Origin: Rhipicephalus microplus
Taxonomy: Eukaryota > Arthropoda > Arachnida > Ixodida > Ixodidae
DNA: 64,000 nt
Assembly (NCBI RefSeq): GCF_043290135.1
Contig: NC_134701.1
Coordinates: 34,251,501-34,315,500, forward strand
Reading direction: 5' to 3'
The notes beneath the pieces were generated by a model. It was given only the letters and a program-made list of their open reading frames with translations. It had not been told where the DNA came from and made no database searches. This document shows, one piece after another, positions 10,761 to 23,800 of the stretch. A program made the position numbers and the translations under genes. Each line of letters begins with the position of its first letter. The first letter of the stretch is position 1.

Positions 10761-11054
10761 ATATGGTCCGCATCCTCCTCAGTGTTCCCCCGAGGGAAGC
10801 TGCGGGCAATTTTTTCCATCGGCTTCTTTGCTGCTGGCTTGCGTTGCGTTCCTTGAAATTTCAGCGCTCACCCCTTTCCTATCATATAAACAGAAAAAGT
10901 GTCTCGGGCTGATAACATGTTTGCCATTCTTGAGTGAAAGTGGTGGAAGCGCATCGTTAATACAATCGAGAGGCACGCGAGATTTCTGGACTATTTTTGT
11001 GAGGCAAAACAACACTCGTTGAACACGTCTTTTTCTTAGTCTGCTTTGCTTTCC

Positions 11055-11293
11055 TTGATTGATATGTGGGGTTTAACGTCCCAAAACCACTCTATGGTTA
11101 TGAGAGACGCCGTAGTGGAGGGCTCCGGAAATTTAGACCACCTGGGGTTCTTTAACGCGCACTCAAATCTGAGCACACGGGCCTACAACATTTCCTTCTC
11201 CATCAGAAATGCAGTCGCCGCAGCCGGGATTCGAACCCATGCCCTGCGGGTCAGCAGCCGAGTACCTTAGCCACTAGAACACCGTGGCGGGGC
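11055..11293 (-). mobile_element. Ruka-type SINE, copy 3
   Basis: Minus-strand copy with a very short TTGA tail (11055-11062) and a full tRNA-like head ending at 11293. The flanks ctttgctttcc (11044-11054) and cttcgctttcc (11296-11306) are an 11-bp target duplication with one mismatch. Confidence 0.88.
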
Positions 11294-11325
11294 TACTTCG
11301 CTTTCCTGATCAGAATAATATTATC

Positions 11326-11552
11326 TGAGGTTTTATGTTCAAAAACCACAAAATGATTATGAAAGACGTCGCAGTGTAGAGCTCCGGAAGTTCTGACCAT
11401 CTGGTGTTCGTTAACGTGCGCTGACATTGCACAGCTGATGGCCCACCATTTCGCCTTCATCAAAATGCGACCGCTCCGGCTGGGATCAAACCCGAGCCCT
11501 CTATAGATCAGACGCCAAGCTCCATAACTACTGCTCCAATGCGGCGATCTCA
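11326..11552 (-). mobile_element. diverged Ruka-related SINE next to copy 3
   Basis: This segment aligns along its length with the Ruka body (aaaaaccac, atgattatgaaagacg, gagctccgg, gttaacgtgcgc, gggatcaaacccgag) but is strongly diverged. It lies in the same orientation about 30 bp from copy 3. It is either an old Ruka copy or a related subfamily. Confidence 0.7.
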
Positions 11553-11559
11553 TGGTCAG

Positions 11560-14500
11560 CATAGTTTCGTCGGGAGTATTGAACGATGGCACACTAGTTT
11601 CGTTGCCGCAATGTCACTTTACGTCGTTTAAAGAGTAATCCCCATATTAAAGGCTAAGTTGAGGCTTGACCACATATATCTCGTCTTTACTTCTGACTTA
11701 CTCGCAACAGGTACGCATGTCAGCACTATACAACAGAGTGAATGAGAACAACGGAAAAGAAAATTCAACGCAACAAGCGCTTTTCGCAACAATGTTATGC
11801 CTATAGATTCAATGAGCCAAGTGTTTGATGATCACTAGACTGCCCTCCACACAGTGTTTGTGAGCCAAACGTAATAATGATTCATCAGCCTAAGAACATA
11901 TCAAGCGCGCAGTGACTGTTTGCCTCAAGTTCACTACCAACGTTCCTCTGCTCGGTAATCACTGAAAAGAAGAAAAAAACAAATGCTGGCGCTGCGTCGA
12001 ATTCTGCCAGTGGTCTCTTATGACATTCGCACGTAGCGGCCGCATTTACGTCGATGTTTTTTTTTTAACCGTTACCATTCTGCCATCGCTTAACGTCCAT
12101 CATACCGCCGTATTCACAAACGCTCCTTGACTCGACTTTCACTCTTCACTTGACAGAGTTGAGCACTGCGCCGCTGCTCGGCTGAAAATGACGCTGCGCT
12201 ACTAAAGAATCGCAGCAGATTATCGCTGATATGCATTGACGTGTCCTGCCTATAGATAGTGCTCCCATCAGCTTTCTCAAGTGAAGGTGGAGCGTTGAGT
12301 GAAGGGACGTTCTAGAATACGGAGGTTAGTCACCCATAGCCTGCAGAAGTGACCTGCCTTCGTGAACAGTATTTGATACTTCCTTGAACCTACACTTTAG
12401 GACACTCGTAACGCAGCACGTCAGATGACATTGAATTGATAAAGTTTCAATTTTGTGAACTTTAAAACGAGGCTGGCGAAAATTATGCAGTGTTTTCTTG
12501 CCACAGAATAAAAGTTTTTTTTACTTTTGTTTACGCGCTACGAACTTCGGGCTGATTTTTTTCTCTGGAGTCACTATTAGAATATTCATTAAGCACTTTT
12601 TGCGAATTGCCAAGCTTGACAGACTGGGAAAAGTATTCTGACATGTTCCATATGGTTAACAAGCATACTGCACTAGATAGAGACGTGTAGTGATTATGTA
12701 TATCTTTTTTCATTACTTTGCGATTTCAGCTAAAACACCCTGTTAAGGTTAAGAGATGTTAACTATAGGGAGCAAGGCGTAGTGGACACAACACTGCAAT
12801 ATGAATCGCCATGGCACAAACAACTTTATTCTCTTAGATAAGACACCGCGCCTCTGTCCAATGAGATACTGCGAGACATAGCACTCATCATATTTATTGG
12901 TACCGTGCAAAGCGTAGATAGCAAAGGATTGCACTCTGCGAACAAAATTAGACAAAACATTACAACAAAAATTAACACTTTTGTGACAGAAAGATTGCCC
13001 AAAAAGAGATAGTCTGTGGCAGCATGAAACTTTGCATGCACTGTATACTATTGTCAAATTCTAAGAAGCGTTGCTATAATATGCAAGCACTCTAGACAAT
13101 TTAGCAGTGTTTTCGTTTAGACTCCTAGAAGCCGCTTTCCGCTTGTGAAATACAAGTTACCCGTGAAGTTCGTGCTTATGATTTGAAGAGAATCCCGCTT
13201 GCAATACTATTTGCCCAAAGTAATTCTAAAGTATGCCCGGAGGACGGAACGTGTCTAAGTATGGGCTAATGAAGCATAGAGAACACATGCGCGTCATAAT
13301 TGCACTGGAACCAAAACGCATTGTTGGTTTCTGTAAATCCTCTATACATCAGTGATTAAACTTTCCAGTGTAATCTGTAGTGCTCACGTAAGTTCGTGAG
13401 AAAGTTTTACTACTCGTGTCCTGCATGTAATCTTATTCCGAACAATTTATAACAATCGCGAAAGGGGCCAAACATTCTGGTGCAGTCTGCGCCGAGTGAT
13501 GCTTACTCGTTTTCTAGTCTCCTCTTCTAGAGGTACACTGAAGTACTCGCGACAGAGCCACTTTTATTTGTGCTAATGTTCGTTTCTCGTCATCACTTCT
13601 GCTTATTTTTTTCATCTTAAGCCGCTCTACCTTCTGATGATAATGACGATGAAGATTACCTATATGTATGGCTCACTCTCACTCTCCAGGACTGGCCAAG
13701 AAATTAATTATTTATATAGAATTGTGTTCACATAATAATTAGATGACTAAAGGTTTATACAACATTAAACTAATCTAGTGACGCTCACTTGGATAGTTCA
13801 GGTCTACACCACCTTGAATGATTTTAAAGTTTTCGCCGTAGAACGGAGGTCTATGATGCAATGACGATGAGGGGCTCCAAAGGATAAAATACTTGAAATG
13901 ACGAAGTTCACTCCTATTCGATTAAACGCCGTTTTGAAAATGTTTCCCCACAGCAAATGGAAGTGGATGCACGATAAGAAACATTTTCAGTTGTTGCGTC
14001 CTTGTTACAACACTCGCAAAGAGCGGAAAGAGCTAGACCACCTCTGTGCGTACATACTATATAGTTCAATTTCGGAAAGCTAGAGCGTAATTTTATAAAA
14101 GTAACTATACTACTTTTCGCGCTGAACGGACATCGCTACGCCAAACGAACAATAGGTGTCAATACTCGTATAGGTGAGTGATAAATGACTTCACTGGGTC
14201 AAGTTATTACTCGCGTTCTCAGTCAGTGACGAATCATGAGGCCTGTTGTCAGAATAATTGAAAATATCGGTTCACTGAGAGCGAATTTTCCCATTTCGTC
14301 ATTTTCGTTAATTTTGTCCTTTTATGGCCCAGTACCCAGATTAGCCTGATTAGAGTTATTTCGGTAAAGAACAGACAATTAAAAGTTCGTGATAATGTTG
14401 AGCATAACAATAATATTAATGTCTCAAAGCCACGTGATAAATGAGAAAAGCTATTTTTAGTCAGTGCCAAACACAGATAAAGTATCTGTAACTATGACCA

Positions 14501-16929
14501 CACTTGAGATTGATGGGTGAGTTTTCGTAAAGTCAAACCGCTGACGAAACTGTAAAGAAGTAGGGAAGTCTTATTGAAAGTGTACAATTGAACGTCTCCA
14601 AAAAAATACGGATGCCGGATTTTTTATTTCATAGCGTTAGCCATCTGTAGTTATGATAAATTTTTTTACATTTGTCCGCTATAAATGTCTCTGCAGAAGC
14701 TAGTTTATAGTGAAGTAGTGCAAATTTTCGCTTGATTTGGATATATACCCTGAAAAACATTTTTAAATTTCTGTCTTTCATTGACCATGCGAGGAATTTC
14801 ACTGAGTTTAACATCTAATGGTCCAACAAAGGCTTTTAGGAAGCCAACCACGCTGTGTGAAGTAAATAAGATACATCAAAAACGATTCTTACTGATGTAT
14901 ACAAGAAAATCTGTTTTATTTTTATAAAATACTCATAAATCATAAAGAATGAATGCACAGTTCGCATTCTAAGTCTGCCCAAAAGAGAGGACAACCTTGC
15001 TTTTAAGTAGACGACCTTATTAGATGTGAATTTCAGTAATCCAAGGAATACATTCAGGCCTCTCTTTCCACAATTATTAAGCCAGTGCACCAGAATATAA
15101 TACACATCTGAATGATATTACGGGGCTGAACCGCTGGTGTCATGAAATGCAGCATGTATGTAGATTTCGCAAAATATATTTAGTGGTTCTCTCCATATCC
15201 CTGATCGAATACTGCACAGCTTTCTTGAGACTCTCAGTGCCCGTACTCCTTTCTTGGGCGCATGCCAAAGGAGGTGGTTATCATAAGATATTTCCCGATA
15301 TTTTACTGATTTAAACTGTGATACCGTTCGGAGGTTGCAAGTTATTCTAGTTAAGAGTGACTGCGTTGTCGAAAAATAAAATTGTAATTGCGCTCTTTCA
15401 AACATTAAGACCTAAATGAATAGCCTGCAAACTGTTAATAATTGAGCACCTATACGTTTGTAAACCTTTATATATCGATAGTATATCACTGTTTGAAGCA
15501 AAAAAAATGCTATATCATCTGCATATGCATGTAGGTATGCTTCATCTTGGTTGGGAGTAGTGCTTAGAAATAATATTAAAGAAAGAGAAGTTACTGTTCC
15601 CTTATAACTCCTCGTAACCTGGAATGTATATTTCAAAAATGACACTTCAGTAAACATTAGAACTCTCTCATTAGTTAAAAAAGCCCTAAACTACCTTACC
15701 ATATACTTAGAGGTTTCTTAGAATTTTAAATGATCTAATATTATTTTATGTTCTACTCTCTCGTCAGCTTTTTACGAAGGCAATCATTGTTGCTTCTATT
15801 TCTTTTTTTTTGCTCGCGCAGGCAGGGACTAGAGTGTGCGGAGCACGCGAACCCGACAGCATTGACAAACTACACGGGCGTGCTTGATCACAGGTTTGAT
15901 CACGACATAGTTTGGGGTGTTGTTCATCAGTGTCGGAGAACTGCCACTCCATGGCATTATTCCCCTGACATGTTTCATGGTTACTTTCAATCGCTGAGTG
16001 CCTAAACTATGAACCAAACTCGATCCGTACCGGCCTTGATCGCGAGCGAAAATGTCCGTGCGACACCGAGGTCAAGATGCGGTGTGAAAGCAAGCCTGAC
16101 TGCGTAAATAAGTTCGAGCCACAGCCACTTCGACGGCGCCACGCTTGAGGTGGCAGTGTCATTTCGACAAGAAATAAATGAAAAGAAAAAACACATATCT
16201 TACACTTCGTGTTTAACTCCCATTTCTAGCATCCTCAAAGTCAACCAGTTTTACTTTACCGTAACGCAAGGAACAAGCGCGCATTACTTAAGTAGCGCGC
16301 ACAAAAAGTTGGTTATTCTACAACCGCAATGTCTGTTCATACCCTAGCATAACGTTTGACGCTCAGTGAGCACGAAACCCTGAAAGCAGCATGCTCCTCT
16401 AATATCCCACCAATACGGCAGAGCAGAAGCAAAAAACAAAGAAACAAAAAACAAATAGACTTCTTTTGATACACCAAAGGTGCGTCCATGACGGCCAGAC
16501 ATTTTATGCGGAATCTAGCAAGCTGCCTGGCATGGTATTTCTAGAAATACGGTCAATTCATTGCCAGTCGTCGCCGTCGAGATAACGCGGACACACCGCA
16601 CTCTTATCTGTGCACTGAGGTGAAGCGACAGTCAAAGGGTATGTGCACCAACTTTTTATAATATTTTAATTCTTTCTACGTCACAGCATACGTCATGGCG
16701 GGACTTTTCGATTCTTCAAGGTCGATACGCCACGTGGTGTCGTTCACGCGAACTAAACCGCTGGTATCCAGAAAAGCTGGGTATGACAACCACGTGGGTT
16801 AGGTATGTATGGCCTGATCGCAGTCTTCGTGTACCCAGTTTGAATAGTTTTTGGCACATTACTCGAAGCGAACTTGAGCATTAGGTGTTTAGCTGGTGTT
16901 TCCTTGTTGTTTCTTCTATTTATTTTTTT
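11560..16929. other. long AT-rich stretch with no recognisable gene
   Basis: About 5.4 kb without a recognisable domain, SINE head, LTR or LINE motif. Scattered open frames of 60-100 codons on both strands are expected by chance at this composition. A local GC-richer patch at 15820-16140 is also unrecognised. Confidence 0.45.
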
Positions 16930-17752
16930 ATTTACAATTACCTTACAGGCCTCGCAGAGGCATTGTGTAAGGGGGTCGATAAAAAGTATTAACAAATTGG
17001 GTTGACAAGTCAGTAAGAACGAAGTAGTACGTCAACAACAGCAAAAGTATGTCCAAGTACAGAAGTAGTCGTATGTATTCCAAATGAATAGGTAAATATA
17101 AAACATGTAAAATGAATGCAATAGCGTGCTGGACAGATCAAAATGAAGCGTAGTGAACAGACTACGCAGTTTACTGTGCTGGTTTGGGTTAATGAACAAA
17201 ACTTTAAACAACAGCTTCACTGTGATGATGAAAAAAAAAGGGATACATGAATCTCGGGAGTAAGCAGACCAGATGAGCATTATCAGTGACATGAGTGAGA
17301 AGATGCTCGTGAAATTTATTGTGATTACGCTTGAGGGCGATGCTGCTTGAAAGATCATTCCACAGTCGTATGACACCCGGGATTAACGAGTAGTTAAAAG
17401 CATTAGTGGTTCCGTAGAGGCGGGTGTAGCTGAAGTCATTGTGCAACCTGTGCGATAAGTGAGAGGAAAGTTGTAATTGCGCTAGCGGTGATCAAGTGGC
17501 GCAGGCATATTTATGAAAGAGAGACAAAAGCGCCATGTCACGACGAATTGCTGATAGGTGGAGTGAAAGTTCGAGCTTTAGCTGGGTTACACTGGACAAG
17601 TTGTTATAATTCCGCGTGATAAAACGACAAGCCCTGTTCTGAATAGCTTCTATTTCTGCATTAAATATTTTTCGTGAGGTGACCAAATGAATTATGCGTA
17701 TTTTACCTGGGGCGGACAAACGTTTGGTAGGCCTGTTTACGTACGTGAGGAG
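16930..17752 (-). mobile_element. 5'-truncated L2/CR1-like LINE fragment
   Basis: Minus-strand LINE fragment holding only the ORF2 C-terminus and the 3' end. Protein remnants lie at 17492-17719 and 17204-17446. The 3' end carries a nested stem-loop: outer arms ccttac/gtaagg at 16941-16946 and 16967-16972, inner gcctc/gaggc. An AT-rich tail adjoins it. The upstream edge near 17752 abuts a different LINE's ORF1 remnant. Confidence 0.7.
17204..17719 (-). pseudogene. C-terminal part of an L2/CR1-like LINE ORF2
   Basis: Two minus-strand frames carry the region after the RT domain. 17492-17719 contains AEIEAIQNRACRFITRNY, the conserved post-RT segment in which one RNA-binding helix ends in a CRFI-type motif. 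17204-17446 contains YSLIPGVIRLWNDLSSSI, the near-terminal motif of L2/CR1-type proteins. The two are in different frames, so at least one frameshift is present. The RT catalytic core is missing. Confidence 0.7.
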
Positions 17753-18206
17753 TAGTCCTTTGTATATTGATCACATTATGACTCTTCCACCCCTCCTGAA
17801 GTGTCGCTTCGGTCAGGTGAACCAAATCAGCGTCAGATACCACTCAACGAGTTGTGTTCATTGATCTGTGTTGTGTTACAGTGATCACAGTGTCCCCAAA
17901 GGTTGAAAGATTGTGTAACTTCTCAAACTGTTCTTTTTCTCGAGCTTCGAGTAGCAGGTCTCTGCTGGTCATCTTAGTAACTCTGTACTCGGCCCTAAGA
18001 TTTTCTGTATGACACCTGGCTACTACAAAGGGGGATACACTTCTGGCTTTCTTGCCACTTTTCTCACTACGTATGGCATGAAAATGGGGGATGTTTTCAT
18101 TTGAATGGTTGAGAAGAACAAAGTCTGGTGCGTACGCGCTTTGGGCGGTACGGCTACAACAGACAGAAAGCTCTATGCATGCCTGTTTAATTTTCTTCCG
18201 AAGCAT
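17753..18206 (-). pseudogene. ORF1 (gag-like) remnant of an I/Jockey-type LINE
   Basis: A minus-strand frame of 120 codons (17844-18206) contains SPFVVARC, a segment around TSRDLLLEAREKEQFEKL and ITVTQHRSMNTTR. After one in-frame TGA the same frame continues with VVSDADLVHLTEATLQEG and NVINIQR until about 17755. This pattern matches the nucleic-acid-binding ORF1 of I/Jockey-type LINEs common in arthropods. It ends where the L2-like fragment begins, so two unrelated LINE pieces are juxtaposed. Confidence 0.6.
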
Positions 18207-20164
18207 TCGTGGCCACCCACCACAAAGCCCAACGAAGGGACTCTACAAGTTTGTGGTTGCTGAAACCGGAAGACGCCAACCATACAATGCTACTATAACC
18301 CAATGCGCCTAGACCAAGGTAAGCTATTTGCACAAGGTGAACCGTGGAAGCAAGAAAGTTTGGAAGTATATGGGAGAGAGTAGAAGACAGGACAGATAAA
18401 AATTGAGAGATAAAGACGAAAATGTAGGGAGATAGAAATAAGAAAAGATGACTGCCGATTTCCCCTGGGTGGGTCAGCCCACTGGTGCCGTCTACATGAA
18501 GCCGGGGCTAAAGGGGTGTGTGCCTCTGCCGGGGGACCTCAAAGGTCCAATCACTTGGCATCCGACTTGTATTCTTCCGAGGTGGTGGCGAGGTGCTCCT
18601 GTTCACATATATTCGTACACCTGGTCTGTGTGACAACTTTAACCGACACTTCATTCGGCCTTACATAGTTATCGAGCAGACTTGGCTCGTTATTTATTGT
18701 GTGATCCCACTAGCCATCTCCCCAGACCGCCGTCACTGCACCACAGAGATCATGCACGTTTCTCGCATGAAGCCTTTTAAGTGACGCTCTCTGTCACACT
18801 GAGTTGCTATGGCCAGGCTGGCCACTTTCATGCGAGAGAAATTAGTGTGGCCATTCGTGATGCGCTTCTTCTCATATCTGCATTATCATAATTATCATTA
18901 GAAACCAGAATATAGGCAAAGGCTTTTTTTTTCTTGCGTCCCTGTCGTGTCATTTTGACATATGAGCATGAAATAAAGGGTAGGAATAGCTTTTATAATG
19001 TTTTTGTAGTGCCTATAAATGCCTATTTTGAACGTTGCCGCCTAAACTCCTCTAAGGGTCTACAAATGACTGTTTTCACAATTGGCGCCTATATAAATGT
19101 TTTAACCTCCAAATTTTCTTGCAAGTACCACCGGAGTTCGGTATTTATGTTACCTGGGAAAATTGAGCTTTCTGAACACTATAGGGTGCAACGTATACTG
19201 CATCTCGCAAGTTACTTTCAGCTTTATCAAGGCTTTAAGGCTTCTCAGCTAATAGGAAGGCAGACGAGCCTCTACACATATACTCACCCGTGTCGCATCG
19301 ACTGCTCGGCATGTCTCCGGCATCTTCTCACCTGCGTAGGGAGCAGGAGGTGCTTCTGTGCAGCGGCAGGACGATAAAGATTGAATGCGAGGCCGCGGAG
19401 TGTCATTGGGGGAAGTGAAGATAAAAGAAATATACCATGTGGTTTTTGTTTTAATTTTTATTTACTTCCTAAATGGTGCTTCACTAGGTCAAAAGAAAAC
19501 TTTTACTCAGACAGTGAAAGTTGTTGCGCACCCAATGAAAAGTTTTGTATCAGTAGAATTTTTGAATTTGTTCATTACAAGCTGCGAATGCGTGATGTGA
19601 GGATGGGAGCTTGAAACTTTCACCACTTACTCAATGTAGACCTCACAAGCCAAACTCCTTCCGTGCCCTATTTAAGAAGAGCAACTTGGAGCTGAAGGAT
19701 CACACGATGCGAACTTATGAGCACGTCATGCGCGCGCAGAGTTACAGTCGCATGGCATTCCCACGCCAGGCCCTGCACGCAGGTGGTGTCCTGCAGCGTT
19801 TTGACGTTCTCTGTACTCTACTGCTTGTTTATGTGGGATGGGTTTCTCTATGTGCGCACGTTTGGATGGCCACGGCGTTGATCACGTATCTTTACCATGA
19901 TACGCAGAATCACACCACTGGACCTCCTCTAAGCGACGATGCACCAAAAACACGCCAAGTGTTGCGAATGGTGGCACCGGCACGATGCGGTAAATGGTGA
20001 GAACATCAACGCAAACGTAAAAGAACCAGCTTATTCTCCCATCTAACTCGACAAGAAGTTAAAAGCTAATTGGCGAAGAAAGTGAAAATCGATGGTATGC
20101 GAAGCACGATCAGGAAGGTTGAAATGCCACTTTAAAATCAGTAGAACATAACGAGGCGAAAGTA
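18207..20164. other. no recognisable gene
   Basis: About 2 kb without recognised domains. An 11-bp inverted repeat (tctcgcatgaa at 18761-18771, ttcatgcgaga at 18827-18837) flanks a short segment. The 129-codon frame at 19611-20000 has a hydrophobic stretch but no recognised family. Confidence 0.4.
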
Positions 20165-20310
20165 AATTATGCCTCACATCACTCCCATATCATGCTTATT
20201 ATGCATAACCGTGTCGCTTACATGCGTCATCTATTCACGTTCACTAAAACCAAACTTGCTTTATGCGGAGCTAGCGAAACGGCCGCGAGCGTGCTATGAA
20301 CGTAGCATAC
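20165..20310 (+). mobile_element. composite 147-bp-repeat element, copy 1, left part
   Basis: This is the first tandem unit of the composite repeat, starting near aattatgcc and containing the unit landmarks ggagctagcgaaacggccgc. The gypsy element inserts at 20310/20311. The unit resumes at 26258-26261 with the duplicated atac, and together the two halves read as one 147-bp unit. The left boundary is inferred by comparison with copy 2 at 40577. Confidence 0.75.
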
Positions 20311-20716
20311 TGTCACGGGGTCGTGACGTGGCCGAAGACAGGAGACTTCGTGTTGGGATTTAACTGTTTATTTGGGCGAACCTGTGCCCGGTAAAGGAAA
20401 GTCCAATTACAGCAGCAGTCTCGCACAGATAGCAGTCTCGGACTGATAGCGGCGAAAGGAGCGTCGGCCTTCGATCAACAACTGGCAAGCGGCGAAGCGC
20501 GTCGGCATTTATACTCTTGCCGTCGAATGTTCTAGCGTTATCGCTGGCGGTGGCGTAGGTTCCAGAACAATCTGTACCGTTCGCACAGTGGGCGTGATTT
20601 TATCGAAATGATCTACTACAGTCCCGAACCTTCTCGAAAACTGCAGGCGCGGTTTGCGCTGAGAATCGTGTGGTGTTTTGGGACGATAACAAAAACTTGG
20701 GAAATGGAACGTGGCA
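20311..20716 (-). repeat. 3' LTR of gypsy 1
   Basis: 406 bp, nearly identical to 25852-26257. Read on minus it has a TATAAA box (from 20513) and an AATAAA polyadenylation signal (20372-20367). The three differences from the 5' LTR are aaagga/aacgga, aagcgg/aagtgg and gcacag/gcatag. Confidence 0.95.
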
Positions 20717-20731
20717 TTGCCCCCCTCTGAA
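20717..20731 (-). other. polypurine tract of gypsy 1
   Basis: Directly upstream of the 3' LTR the minus strand reads CAGAGGGGGGCAA, the expected plus-strand primer site for reverse transcription. Confidence 0.75.
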
Positions 20732-20824
20732 AAAAAGGCATCGTCCCGATGCTTTAACTAAAGATGAAAGTACAATAATAAATTACGACTCAACAATAAT
20801 ACAAAAAAACACTGGTTCAGTTTG

Positions 20825-23800
20825 TTAACGCGCATGAAACGGCTTGAGGCGCGTGACATGGACGACTTCAGGTCGCGATCGGCGTCGTTGAGAGTTCGTG
20901 ATGCCGTCGGGAACAACCTCGTAATCAAGTGGGCCGAGACGTCGAAAAACCCTTTACGGTCCGAAGTACCGTCGCAGAAGCTTTTCACTTAGTCCACGTC
21001 GGCGTATCGGCGTCCACACCCAAACACGTTCCCCGGGCTGGTATTCTACGAAGCGTCGTCGAAGGTTGTAACGGTGGCTGTCGGTCATCTGTTGATTTTT
21101 GATACGGAGACGCGCAAGTTGTCGGGCTTCTTCGGCGTGTTGAAGGTACTCGCTCACATCGAGGTTTTCTTCGTCGGTGACGTTGGGTAACATGGCATCG
21201 AGCGTCGTTGCCGGGCTCCTTCCGTAGACCAATTTGTATGGAGATATCTGCGTCGTCTCCTGCACCGCCGTGTTGTATGCGAAGGTCACATACGGAAGAA
21301 TGGCATCCCACGTCTTCTGTTCGACATCGACGTACATTGACAGCATGTCGGCGATCGTCTTGTTAAGCCGCTCGGTGAGGCCGTTGGTCTATGGGTGGTA
21401 CGCTGTCGTCCGGCGGTGGTTTGTTTGGCTGTATGCCAAGATCGCTTGAGTTAAGTCGGCAGTGAATGCCGTTGCTCTGTCGGTGATAAGGACCTCCGGG
21501 GCGCCGTGACGTAGGACGACATTTTCGACGAAGAACTTAGCTACCTCGGATGCACTCCCTTTTGGCAGGGCTTTTGTCTCGGCGTAGCGGGTGAGGTAGT
21601 CGGTAGCTACCACGATCGATTTGTTTCCGAAAGCCGACGTCGGGAACAGCCCCAGTAGGTCCATACCAATCTGCTGGAAAGGTCGGCAAGGTGGATCAAT
21701 TGGCTGCAGAAGTCCCGCTGGCCTTGTCGGCGGTGTCTTGCGTCGATGACAGTCCCGGCATGTTCTCACATAACGAGTGACGTCGGTGGTAAGACGTGGC
21801 CAGTAGTACCTTTCTTGTATCCTCGCCAGCTTGCGAGAGACACCGAGGTGCCCTGCCGTCGGATCGTCGTGCAGGGCCTGAAGGAGTTCTGGTCGCAGAG
21901 CTGAAGGTACCACAAGGAGGTACTTAGCTCGAAGCGGTGAAAAGTTTTTCTTTTGTAGAAGACCGTTTCGTACAAAGAACGACGCAAGTGCGCGCTTGAA
22001 TACCTTCGGGACTTCGGCGGTCCTGCCTTCGAGGTATTCTATTAGGGTCTTAAGTTCCGGGTCAGCCCTCTGTCGTTCTGCGAAGTCGTCGGTAGTTATC
22101 GTTCCTAAGAAGTAGTCGTCATCCGGGTCGTCGGGTAGCGGTTGGTCGACAGGCGCACGAGAGAGACAGTCGGCGTCGGAGTGTTTTTTGCCGGACTTGT
22201 AAATGACAGTAATGTCATATTCTTGAAGTCTCAGGCTCCATCGTGCGAGGCCACCTGAAGGGTCCTTCAAGGTGGCTAGCCAACACCATGCGTGGTGGCC
22301 GCTCACAACTTTGAAGGGCCTGCCGTAGAGGTAGGGGCGAAATTTCGACGTAGCCCAGATGATGGCGAGGCACTCCATTTCTGTTGTGGAATAATTTGCT
22401 TCTGCTTTGGATAGCGATCGGCTGGCGTAACTAATAACCCTTTCAAGTCCGTCAGCCCTCTGAACAAGAACGGCGCCAAGACCTACGCTGCTTGCGTCAG
22501 TATGTATTTCTGTCTCGGCGAATTCGTCGAAATGGGCAAGTAACGGAGGCGTCTGGAGGCGATGTTTAAGCTCCTGGAAAGCGTGTTCCTGCGGCGTTTT
22601 GCACTTAAACTCCACGTTGGCCTTGGTAAGGTTAGTGAGAGGATCGGCGATGCGGGCGAAGTTTTTCATGAACCGCCCATAATAGGCACTCAGGCCCAGA
22701 AATCGGCGCACGGCTTTCTTGTCAGTGAATGGCGGGAAGTCGGCGATGGCGGCTGTTTTCTGTGGGTCGGGACGAACTCCAGACTTGCTGATAACGTGCC
22801 CCACAAACAAGAGCTCCTCATACGCAAATGTGCACTTTCCTGGCTTCAGTGTGAGTCTAGAAGTCTTGATGGCTTGAAGTACAGCTTCAAGGCGCCGAAG
22901 ATGCTCGTCGAAACTCGAGGAAAACACGACGACGTCGTCCAAGTACACAAGGCAAGTCTGCCACTTCAATCCTGCCAGTACTGTATCCATAACGCGTTGA
23001 AAAGTTGCAGGCGCTGAGCAAAGGCCGAAGGGCATCACCTTAAACTCAAAGAGGCCGTCTGGTGTTATAAACGCCGTCTTCTCTCGGTCTCTTTCGTCGA
23101 CTTCGATTTGCCAATAGCCAGTCTTTAGGTCCATTGACGAAAAGTACTTGGCGTTATGGAGCCGATCAAGTGCGTCGTCTATTCGTGGGAAAGGATACAC
23201 GTCCTTTCTTGTGATTTTGTTCAGGCGGCGATAATCGACGCAGAAACGTAGGGTCCCATCCTTTTTCTTCACTAACACCACGCGGGATACCCATGGACTC
23301 TTGGACGGCTGGATAATGTCATCCCGCAGCATTTCATCAACCTGTCTCTTCATGGCCTCACGTTCTCGCGTCGAAACCCTGTACGGACTCTGACGGAGTG
23401 GTCTGGCTTCGGTTATGATGCGATGTTTCGTGATTGGGGTCTGCCGAATTTTCGATGACGACGAAAAGCAATCTTCGTATTGCAGGGCCTTGAGCTGTTC
23501 TTGCTTATCGTTCGGAAGTCTGGGATTGACGTCGAAAGCTATGGGAGGGGCTTGGTTCCTCTGAGCAGGTTCCGCAGAATCGGCAAGGGCGAAAGCACTG
23601 GTGGCTTCGACAATTTCTTCGATGTATGCGAGCGTTGTTCCTTTGTTCACATGTCTGTACTCATTGCTGAAATTTGTGAGCATAACCGTCGCGTTGCCTC
23701 TCCGCAGCTCTGCAATTCCTCTTGCGACGCAAATATTTTGGGTGACCAGCAGATGCCGACTGCCTTCAACGACGCCTTCCAAGTCAGGTGATTTAGGAGC

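Noticed and set aside
19611..20000. 129-codon plus-strand frame as a host gene
   Set aside because: No recognisable domain, no promoter or splice pattern, and chance frames of this size are common here.
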